Made by a program: the position numbers and the translations under genes
The notes under the pieces: model-generated
The model's database searches: none
What the model saw: only the letters and a program-made list of their open reading frames with translations
What the model was told of the DNA's origin: nothing
Assembly (NCBI RefSeq): GCF_928381405.1
Contig: NZ_CAKMSB010000002.1
Location: forward strand, 1 to 64,000
Reading direction: 5' to 3'
Length of the DNA: 64,000 nt
Origin: Rothia nasisuis
Lineage (GTDB): Bacteria > Actinomycetota > Actinomycetes > Actinomycetales > Micrococcaceae
In this document: positions 35,255-42,555 of the stretch, piece after piece
Layout of the letters: every line of letters begins with the position of its first letter
Numbering within the stretch: position 1 is the first letter of the stretch

Positions 35255-35452
35255 ATGGAACGCATTCAGCGCCAGCACACCGAGCAGACCGGCACCCAGC
35301 AGACTGAAGAAGTAGCTATCAGCCAGCAGGGCACCGAAGTGAATCAACAGGCAGTTACCGACATTGATGACCTGTTGGCTGAAATTGACGGTGTGCTTGA
35401 AGAGAACGCCGAAGACTTTGTGAAGGGTTTTGTGCAAAAGGGAGGCCAGTAA
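35255..35452 (+). CDS. pup: Prokaryotic ubiquitin-like protein Pup
   Basis: A 65-residue, Gln/Glu-rich, largely disordered protein with the Arc-binding helix (DIDDLLAEIDGVLEENAEDFVKGF) split across residues 36-59 and a C-terminal GGQ. The C-terminal Gln must be deamidated by Dop before PafA links Pup to lysines of target proteins. AAAAGAGAAA precedes the ATG. prcB and prcA normally follow pup in many actinobacteria; here pafA follows after 45 bp. Confidence 0.97.
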   Translation: MERIQRQHTEQTGTQQTEEVAISQQGTEVNQQAVTDIDDLLAEIDGVLEENAEDFVKGFVQKGGQ

Positions 35453-35497
35453 AACCAATACTCACCCAGCATGACGCTAGAGAAGAAAGATAAGATT

Positions 35498-36931
35498 ATG
35501 GAACGCAGAATCTTCGGGATTGAAACCGAATTCGGTATCCGCTACGTCCCCAAAGGGCTGGGGCCTCTGGCCCCTGAGGAGGCCGCCCGCAAGCTCTTCA
35601 AGCCGGTAGTTGATACCTGGCGTTCCTCTAACGTCTTTCTTCCCAACGGGGGGCGCCTCTACCTTGATGTGGGCTCTCACCCCGAGTACGCAACCGCTGA
35701 GACCGCCTCTGTGAGAGACGCACTGATTCAGGATAAGGCTGGGGAACTCCTGCTCAACGACCTGGTCAATCAGGCCCAGGATCAGCTTGAAGCTGAGGGC
35801 TTTGACGGCTCGCTGTACCTGTTTAAGAACAATGTGGACTCCGCGGGCAACTCCTTTGGCTCCCACGAAAACTACATGCTCGAACGCAAGGTTGAGTTCT
35901 CCCGCCTGGTGCGTTCCCTGATTCCCTTCCTTGTTACCCGCCAGATTCTGGTGGGTGCGGGAAAGGTTCACCCCGCTGGACCCCCAGACTGGGGCGGGCG
36001 TCCGCTCGGAAGAGTTGGCAAACCCAGCTTTTCTTTCTCACAGCGCGCAGACTACATCTGGGAGGGGTCATCCACGGCCACGACCCGCGCTCGGCCCATC
36101 ATTAACACCCGCGATGAGCCCCACGCCGATGCCTCACTTTACCGTCGTATGCACGTCATTAACGGGGATTCGAACATGGCGCAGGCAACCACACTGCTTA
36201 AACTGGCATCAACCGACCTTGTACTTCGCATGCTCGAGGACTACTACCCCCTAGATAACTTTGAAATCAAAGACACTGCGACGGCCCTGCGCATCATTTC
36301 CCACGATCTCACAGGCAGGGCGACCTTTCCCCTGGCCGACGGTACCGAAACCAACGCGCTCACACTCCAGCGAGCCTACCTGGCCGCAGCCACCCGCTAC
36401 ATAGAGGAGCGCGGGGAACATCACCCCGACGTCTCCTACGCCCTTAACCTGTGGGAGCGCACCCTGTCCGCCGTTGAAACCGGTGGCACCTCACACATTG
36501 ATACCGAAATTGACTGGGCTATCAAGAAAAAACTTCTCGATACCTATCTGGCTCGCGGGGCACGCGGTTACGATGACCCCAAAATTCAGCAGCTCGATTT
36601 GGCTTACCATGACATTGACCCAGCTCGCGGGGTCTTCGGCCTGCTCAGCCGCAAAGGGCTCGTCAAGCAACTCATCGCGGCAGATGAAATTGCATATGCC
36701 GCGGTGCATCCGCCGGCCACCCGTGCTGCCCTGCGCGGTCGCTTCATTAATGCTGCTCGGGCAGCGGGAGAACCCATCACCGTGGACTGGGTTCATCTCA
36801 AACTTAACAATGCTCCCCACCTCACCGTCACCTGTAAAGACCCCTTTGCCACCGAGAATGAATCCCTCGATGCGCTTCTAGCTACACTGGGCACTCAACC
36901 GCAGGAGGGCTGGGCCCCACCCTTTATCTAA
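35498..36931 (+). CDS. pafA: Pup-protein ligase PafA
   Basis: A 477-residue ligase that forms an isopeptide bond between Pup and substrate lysines using ATP. RRIFGIETEFGIRYVP (catalytic Glu in ETEFG), LPNGGRLYLDVGSHPEYATAE split over the active site, and NNVDSAGNSFGSHENYM are diagnostic. It is a close paralogue of Dop. I chose ATG 35498, which gives MERRIFGIE as in known PafA, over ATG 35471. Confidence 0.95.
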   Translation: MERRIFGIETEFGIRYVPKGLGPLAPEEAARKLFKPVVDTWRSSNVFLPNGGRLYLDVGSHPEYATAETASVRDALIQDKAGELLLNDLVNQAQDQLEAEGFDGSLYLFKNNVDSAGNSFGSHENYMLERKVEFSRLVRSLIPFLVTRQILVGAGKVHPAGPPDWGGRPLGRVGKPSFSFSQRADYIWEGSSTATTRARPIINTRDEPHADASLYRRMHVINGDSNMAQATTLLKLASTDLVLRMLEDYYPLDNFEIKDTATALRIISHDLTGRATFPLADGTETNALTLQRAYLAAATRYIEERGEHHPDVSYALNLWERTLSAVETGGTSHIDTEIDWAIKKKLLDTYLARGARGYDDPKIQQLDLAYHDIDPARGVFGLLSRKGLVKQLIAADEIAYAAVHPPATRAALRGRFINAARAAGEPITVDWVHLKLNNAPHLTVTCKDPFATENESLDALLATLGTQPQEGWAPPFI

Positions 36932-37084
36932 TCAAAGCAGGGGAGCCGCTCACCCACCCGAAGCCAAGCCCAGCACCAAAACCACAGCGCGTACCCAGAC
37001 CTCACCCAGCTCTTTCAGCTAGTATGTACGCGGTGAAGAAAAGCGTTGCTTAATCCAGCGCACCCCCAACGAAAGTGAAACCAC

Positions 37085-38173
37085 GTGAAGAAGAAGTCAA
37101 CCCTACTCCTTACCGGTAGCGCCATACTTGCCCTGACTCTGTCAGCCTGCGGTGGCTCAAGCGAGGGTAGCAAACTCTCTGATGTCAACTACACCATGAA
37201 CGGTGCGACCGCGGCCCCCTCGGTTGCTTTCGAAACTCCTTTCGCGGCCAACGGCACTGAAGTGTACAAGATTGAGGACGGCAGTGGAGAAACTATCTCT
37301 GACGGCGACAACCTGCTCGTTGACGCCACTGTTTTCAATGGCTCAGACGCCAGCCAGCTGGGCTCCACCCTCACCGATTCCCCCATGTTGATTCCCGTTG
37401 ACCAAAACCTCAAGGATGCCGCACCTGAGCTGTACAACATGCTGGTTGAATCCAAAGTTGGAGTGAACTTCTCCTACACCACCAATGTTGACCCGAACTC
37501 CACCTCTACCGCAGAGGCAACCCCCACTGTCTCACCGGGCACGGCTACTAACGTTGAGGTTTACACCGTACTCAATAAGATTATGAACAAAGCCGAGGGT
37601 GAAGCCAGCGAACTAGATACCCCCGGCGTGCAGAGTTTTGAGCAGGCCGAAGACGGCACCGCCACCTTGACCCTCAGCGAGGATCGCGGTGACGCTCCAA
37701 CCGAGCTGGCTACCCAGGACCTCATCACCGGCACCGGGGACGCCGTTACTGAAAGCGACACTCTCTACGTCAATTATGTGGGTGTGACCTGGGCTGATGG
37801 AACTTCATTCGACGGTAACTACGGGGCAACCCCGGTAGCTCTTTCGCTCAATAACGTTATTGAGGGCTGGAAGCAGGGCCTTGTCGGCAAGACCGTCGGA
37901 TCCCGTGTGCTGATGGTTATACCCAGTGAGCTGGCCTATGGTGAAGATGCCGCGTCGTCCGGTGCGCCCGAGGGTGCGCTGGTCTTTGTCGTTGATATTC
38001 TTGGGGCAACTCCTGCACGTACCTCCACTGCCGAGGCTACCCCCACCGAGACAGCGACCGCTGACCCCTCAGCAAGCGCGACTCCGTCTGAGACCGCCAC
38101 CTCTTCTGAGACTGAGAGTGAAGCTGCCACCGAGTCAGCTTCACCGTCCGCCAGCGAATCAGCCAGTAACTAG
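37085..38173 (+). CDS. FKBP-type peptidyl-prolyl isomerase lipoprotein
   Basis: A 362-residue secreted lipoprotein: lipobox LSAC (Cys22), an N-terminal half that looks like a degenerate FKBP module, then a clear FKBP domain (about 215-310: LYVNYVGVTWADGTSFDGNY, VIEGWKQGLVGKTVGSRVL, IPSELAYGED), and a long Ser/Thr/Glu/Ala-rich tail. It probably helps fold exported proteins outside the membrane. The start is GTG 37085. It lies 32 bp before a second, cytosolic FKBP gene. Confidence 0.9.
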   Translation: MKKKSTLLLTGSAILALTLSACGGSSEGSKLSDVNYTMNGATAAPSVAFETPFAANGTEVYKIEDGSGETISDGDNLLVDATVFNGSDASQLGSTLTDSPMLIPVDQNLKDAAPELYNMLVESKVGVNFSYTTNVDPNSTSTAEATPTVSPGTATNVEVYTVLNKIMNKAEGEASELDTPGVQSFEQAEDGTATLTLSEDRGDAPTELATQDLITGTGDAVTESDTLYVNYVGVTWADGTSFDGNYGATPVALSLNNVIEGWKQGLVGKTVGSRVLMVIPSELAYGEDAASSGAPEGALVFVVDILGATPARTSTAEATPTETATADPSASATPSETATSSETESEAATESASPSASESASN

Positions 38174-38205
38174 CCTTTACATACACCACTAAGAAACGAG
38201 AAATC

Positions 38206-38607
38206 ATGTCTTTTGGCCAGCAAAAACTTGACCGGTCCAAGCCCGAAGTCGACTTTCCTGAGGGGGGCCTTCCAGAGGAGCTCGTCATTATTGATGAGAT
38301 TGAGGGAGCAGGCGAGTCGGTGGAGGCCGGCGATACCGTCTCTGCCCACTACGTAGGAGTAGCTTTTTCTACGGGTGAAGAATTTGATTCGTCGTGGGGC
38401 CGCGGTGAGCCCCTGCGCTTTCAGGTAGGCGTTGGCATGGTTATTCGAGGCTGGGACGAAGGTCTACTGGGGATGAAGGTGGGCGGCCGCCGCCGTCTGG
38501 AGATTCCCAGTGAGCTGGCCTACGGTTCACGCGGTGCCGGTGCTGCCATCGGCCCCAACGAGTCCCTGATTTTCGTAGTTGATCTGGTCGATGTCACCAA
38601 ACGTTAG
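38206..38607 (+). CDS. FKBP-type peptidyl-prolyl isomerase, cytosolic
   Basis: A 133-residue single-domain FKBP with no signal peptide: VSAHYVGVAFSTGEEFDSSW, VIRGWDEGLLGMKVGGRR and IPSELAYGSRG line the active site. It catalyses cis-trans isomerisation of prolyl bonds. It is likely co-transcribed with the preceding lipoprotein FKBP; a terminator follows at 38660. Confidence 0.93.
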   Translation: MSFGQQKLDRSKPEVDFPEGGLPEELVIIDEIEGAGESVEAGDTVSAHYVGVAFSTGEEFDSSWGRGEPLRFQVGVGMVIRGWDEGLLGMKVGGRRRLEIPSELAYGSRGAGAAIGPNESLIFVVDLVDVTKR

Positions 38608-38659
38608 AGAATAACAAGCTGTCGTACAGTTACTCTGTGCATGATTAGACCAGCGTGTT

Positions 38660-38693
38660 AGCCCCCGGTGAGGAAGAGCCGGGGGCTATCTTT
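38660..38693 (+). terminator. Terminator after the FKBP pair
   Basis: AGCCCCCGG (38660-38668) pairs with CCGGGGGCT (38679-38687) and is followed by ATCTTT. Confidence 0.75.
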
Positions 38694-38699
38694 GTGTAT

Positions 38700-40689
38700 G
38701 TGACGTCTAAAGCAGTTGAACGCGCGGTGGCTCTACTTGATGTGCTCTCTACACACCAGCTGGGCCTTGACCGAGATCAGATTCGTGACCGTGTGCCTGA
38801 TTACCGTAGGGCCGGGAGCGTAGGCGCTTTTGAGCGCATGTTTGAGCGTGATAAGCAGGTGGTGCGAGCACTGGGTGTGGAACTGGTTGCAACCCGTGCC
38901 GATTATTCCCCATTGGGTTTTGTGTACCGGCTCCAGCAGGTGTCGGGGCCTACAGCTGGGTTCTCTGCCGTAGATGTGGCGCTTCTGACGCACTGCGCTC
39001 GGGCCTGGGACGGTACGGAGCTTGAGAGGCTTGCCCGGTCTGCGCTACTGAAAATTGGTGCTTCTACTGGGCTCCGTTTGGGTGGCCAGCTAGGGGAGCC
39101 GCCGCGGTTCTCGGCTCCACCCGGTGTGGCCGAGTGTCTTATGGCGCTGGCGGAGGGGAAGGGGGTTAGTTTTACCTACGACGGTGCGGGGCAGTCTGGC
39201 AGTGAGGTGCGTAAGGTACTCTGCTGGGGCTTGGGGCTACGATTCGGTCACTGGTACCTGATGGGCTGGGATAAGGCACGGAGAAGCCGCCGCCTATTCC
39301 GTCTTGACCGTATGGCCGCAATACATATTTTGACGATTGATGGTCCGCCAGTTCCTGATGATTTTTCGATGGAGCGGGAATTGGCTGCACTGCCCTCCCA
39401 GATTTTGCCGCTGGTAGCAACGGTACGGGTGAGTGAATTGGTAGAAGGTGAGGACGCGGGTAGCCCGGTGGGCGGGCTGGATAGGGCACTGAAAGTGGAG
39501 AAATCTTTTGGTGTGCTTGAGTCAGCGCGCAGTGCTGTGTTGAACGGGCGTACCCACTGTATTGATCGTAGGTTGTGGGCCGATGTTGACCCGGTGTATC
39601 AGGCTCAAATCATTGAGGTTGAGCGGGGGCTACGCGAAGAGCTACTGGCCTGGCACATTGACGCTGTTGGGGTTGAAGCTCCACAGGGGGAAGGGGCTTG
39701 GAAGCCTGTGGTGCCTCAGCGGAACAGGGAGTCAGCCTCAGATCAGCTTATTCGGTTACTGCTTATGCTGTCGCTGGTAGAATCCGCCGGAAGCCTGCCA
39801 CTTGCCACTCTGGCAGATTTCTTTTTGACCACCGAAGCGAAGGCACAAACCCAACTAGAGGGTTTGGCTGCCAGCGTAGGCTTCGAATCGCTTACGGTGG
39901 ATATTGACACCGAGGGGAACGTCACCGTCAGCGGTAATCAGGCTCTGGTATCGGGCGTACGCCTGACGGCGGCAGAATCCCTGGTACTGAGCCTGGCCCT
40001 GGATCTTGCTGCGAGCGCAGATTTCGGATCTTATTACGGGCATCTGCACGCTAAGCTCTGGCCAGATACACGTGAAGTCTCGGGGGCCGCCCAACCAGCC
40101 AGGCAGGTTGCAGTCTACGGCGCTGATGTAGACCCGGCTATCACCCGGGCACTGCGTGAGAGAGTCCCGCTTAACATCACCTATCGTTCTCGTAGAGGTA
40201 GCAGCAAACGGGTAATTGAACCGGAGGCCTTGCTGATTGACAACGGACCCCGCTATCTGCGGGCCTGGTGCAGGCAGGCTGAGGACTACCGCACCTTCGA
40301 CCTCCACAAGACCAGCGATATTGAACTGCTTGACGGCCAGACATTTAGCCCTCGGGCTGAAAACGACGGCGAACCCCTCAGCAGCCCCCCGCGTCTGGTT
40401 ACAAGAACTAACCACCGGTGTACGCCCAGCCCCTACGCTGACCCTGGCCGTACCTAAGTCTCTACCGGCAGCCCACCGTGAACGCACTCAGGCTGCTCTG
40501 ATTCGCTATGCAACAGCTTCAGCAGAAGAGACCCACTGGGTTTTCTATCGGTTACCCCTGGCGCACACATCATGGGCCTTGAGCCTACTGATTGAGCTGG
40601 GGCCGACCGTCCGCGTGCTTGAACCGCAGGCTCTCTGCTTAGAGCTACTCAGCCTGCTACGTGCATCACCCACAGCGAACAGCCAGTGA
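38700..40689 (+). pseudogene. pafBC: PafB-PafC fusion DNA-damage regulator with a C-terminal frameshift
   Basis: One frame encodes PafB (winged helix AFERMFERDKQVVRALG, WYL domain with RRLFRLDRM) fused to PafC (second HTH, WYL with PLNITYRSRRG). Fused PafBC is known in Arthrobacter. PafBC activates a LexA-independent DNA-damage response in actinobacteria. The frame ends early at 40457 with unrelated residues; the missing WCX-type C-terminus (TLTLAVPKSLPAAHRERTQA onwards) is found in the +1 frame to 40689. One extra C in the run 40385-40390 explains it: with five Cs the frame reads SSPRVWLQELTT. GTG 38700, 7 nt after TATCTT, is my start; the frame above it lies in a terminator. Decay, phase variation or a sequencing error are all possible. 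Confidence 0.82.
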
Positions 40690-40796
40690 GGCTTATTCAA
40701 AAGTGCCTTCGCCCCGGCTTCCCGGGGTCGCGCTGGATGGAGCCCAGCGGCTTCGCTGCGAGCCTGGGTTCGTCTGATTATTTTTGAATAAGCTTC
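40688..40796. repeat. 109-bp element with 15-bp imperfect terminal inverted repeats
   Basis: GAGGCTTATTCAAAA (40688-40702) is inverted at 40782-40796 with one mismatch. Inside are CCCCGG-CTTC-CCGGGG and CCCAGCGGCTTCGCTGCGAGCCTGGG-type hairpins; the latter motif is shared with the 6.8-7.0 kb element. TTTTGAATAAGC recurs at 48352-48363. No ORF. It begins right at the pafBC frame end. Confidence 0.65.
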
Positions 40797-40849
40797 AGTG
40801 AACAGAGAGCTCAAACACCAAATACAAAGCAAGCCCACAGGTATAAACA

Positions 40850-40886
40850 TTACAAGTCGCCAGTACGGGCTATATAATTGTCACTA
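40850..40886 (+). promoter_or_regulatory. Promoter for the tatA-upstream gene, leaderless
   Basis: TTACAA (40850-40855), 17-nt spacer, TATAAT (40873-40878) and a start codon 7 nt further at 40886. The transcript probably begins at the A of the ATG. Confidence 0.75.
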
Positions 40887-41233
40887 TGCCTTGGTGGTTT
40901 TGGATAGTTTTGTGGACGGTGCTCGTGCTGGGCTCGCTCTGTTTGCTAGCCTGGCTGCTGTACCGGGTGTTCCGCAAGGCCAAGGTTGCGCTTGACGCAG
41001 CGGGCCAGTGGGAGGCCACGATTACCGGTGTACTGGGTGAAGCGAGTTACGTCCGCCCGCTTGAAAGCGCGTCGGAGCCAGCCATCTTTACACCGGTCAC
41101 AGCCGCTTACACCCGTTATGTCCAAGGCAAAAATACTCGAACGCTCGACCGGGCCCGCCGCCGCTACACTAGGCGTGATGAACTCGGTCAGCCCCAACTT
41201 GTCGGAGACCTCAAACGTCTCCAAGAAAGGTAA
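40886..41233 (+). CDS. Small membrane protein upstream of tatA
   Basis: A 115-residue protein with one N-terminal membrane helix (about 3-26) and a basic cytoplasmic part (RRRYTRRDELG). I know no function, though similar small proteins precede tatA in related genera. Its stop is 5 bp before the tatA start, so it is the first gene of the tat operon and may relate to Tat export. A near-consensus promoter puts the transcript start at the ATG. Confidence 0.7.
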   Translation: MPWWFWIVLWTVLVLGSLCLLAWLLYRVFRKAKVALDAAGQWEATITGVLGEASYVRPLESASEPAIFTPVTAAYTRYVQGKNTRTLDRARRRYTRRDELGQPQLVGDLKRLQER

Positions 41234-41238
41234 CAATC

Positions 41239-41478
41239 GTGAATATCCAAGGCTGGCACTGGGTTGTTCTCCTAGTCATTATCATCCTTCTTTTCGGTGC
41301 CCCCAAGCTTCCCGGTATGGCTCGTAGCCTCGGGCAGTCCATGCGCATCTTTAAAACTGAAGTCGATGGCCTGAAATCTGACTCAAGTAAGAAATCAGCT
41401 GAATCAACTGATTCAAACGGTGTTGTATCAGGTGAAGTCATTAACAACCCTGACCAGAACAAGGGCACCCAAATCTAA
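41239..41478 (+). CDS. tatA: Sec-independent translocase subunit TatA
   Basis: A 79-residue TatA: an N-terminal membrane helix (about 7-19), the hinge FGAPKLPGMARSLGQS and an amphipathic helix, then a polar tail. TatA multimers form the pore for folded proteins. GTG start with AAAGG upstream. The Rieske protein QcrA encoded at 53.9 kb is a typical Tat substrate in actinobacteria. Confidence 0.94.
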   Translation: MNIQGWHWVVLLVIIILLFGAPKLPGMARSLGQSMRIFKTEVDGLKSDSSKKSAESTDSNGVVSGEVINNPDQNKGTQI

Positions 41479-41511
41479 TCCTGCTCTAGAGCGTTCGATA
41501 AATCCTCAATT

Positions 41512-41544
41512 ACTCGTGCCCCGGCCACCTCCCGGGGCACGAGT
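41512..41544 (+). other. Intercistronic hairpin between tatA and tatC
   Basis: A perfect 13-bp stem (41512-41524 with 41532-41544) with a 7-nt loop and no T-run. It may tune expression or stability of the two parts of the operon, as TatA is needed in excess over TatC. That role is inference. Confidence 0.6.
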
Positions 41545-41577
41545 GTGGGAGGAAAATAGCATCCATCAGAAGGCATC

Positions 41578-42441
41578 ATGGCTCAAAAACAGTCTCGGAA
41601 GAAGAACCCCCAGGCCACTATGGCCCTCAGCGAACACTTTCGTGAATTCCGAATCCGCCTCCTCAAAGCCGCCATCGCTACGGTCATCTGCGCCGTTGCT
41701 GGCTTCTTTCTTTATGAGCCCTTTATGACTGCAATCAGCGCCCCGGTTGCCGCCTTGAACACTGAAGAGGGCCGTACGGCCGCTTTGAACTATTCAACTG
41801 CTATTTCCCCGTTTGATCAGATGATCAGAATTTCTCTATACATCGGGCTTGTCATAGCAAGCCCTGTGTGGATTTATCAACTCTGGGCTTTTATTACCCC
41901 GGCACTGTATAAACGCGAGAAGCTTTATACCCTGGGTTTTACCTTCACAGCTATTCCGATGTTTCTTCTTGGAACAGCTTTGGCATGGTTGTTGTTGCCG
42001 TCAGCTGTTCAGACTCTTACTCAATTTAGCCCTAATGGTGCAACTAACTTTCTGACCGCAGATGTATACATCAGTTTCGTCGTTAAATTCATGCTGGCGT
42101 TTGGGCTGGCGTTCATCTTACCGGTTATCCTAGTAGGACTAAACTTTATCGGTCTTATTCGAGGCAAGACATTACTAAAGTCCTGGCGTTGGGTTGTTGT
42201 GCTAGTAGCAATACTCGCTGCAATGGCAGCCCCTGGCGGCGAAATTATGTCAATGGTGTATTTGATGGTGCCGCTCTTGTTTTTCTTCTTTCTTGCTATT
42301 GGAATTGCTATTCTCAATGACAAGCGCCGCGACCGCCGCAACGCCAAGCTGGCTGAGGGACTCACCGACGACGAGATTAACCGCCCGACCAGCCTTGAGG
42401 AGCTCAATCAGCTGGGCCGTAAGGACCAACAGGCCACGTAA
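41578..42441 (+). CDS. tatC: Sec-independent translocase subunit TatC
   Basis: A 287-residue protein with six membrane helices. The N-terminal LSEHFREFRIRLLKA and the FxxYEPF-type loop FLYEPF bind twin-arginine signal peptides. AGAAGG lies 4 nt before the ATG. tatB is not seen here, as in many actinobacteria where it lies elsewhere. A terminator follows. Confidence 0.95.
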   Translation: MAQKQSRKKNPQATMALSEHFREFRIRLLKAAIATVICAVAGFFLYEPFMTAISAPVAALNTEEGRTAALNYSTAISPFDQMIRISLYIGLVIASPVWIYQLWAFITPALYKREKLYTLGFTFTAIPMFLLGTALAWLLLPSAVQTLTQFSPNGATNFLTADVYISFVVKFMLAFGLAFILPVILVGLNFIGLIRGKTLLKSWRWVVVLVAILAAMAAPGGEIMSMVYLMVPLLFFFFLAIGIAILNDKRRDRRNAKLAEGLTDDEINRPTSLEELNQLGRKDQQAT

Positions 42442-42458
42442 GCACCGAGTTTCTACGG

Positions 42459-42488
42459 TAGCCCTGCCTCTTTGGCGGGGCTATTTTG
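42459..42488 (+). terminator. Terminator of the tat operon
   Basis: TAGCCCTGCC pairs with GGCGGGGCTA (one G-U), loop TCTTT, followed by TTTTG. Confidence 0.85.
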
Positions 42489-42555
42489 TTCGCAGTCAAA
42501 CGAAAGATGGGCCTTAGCGTTCTGATGAACCTACCCACAGCATAAGATGGGGGTT

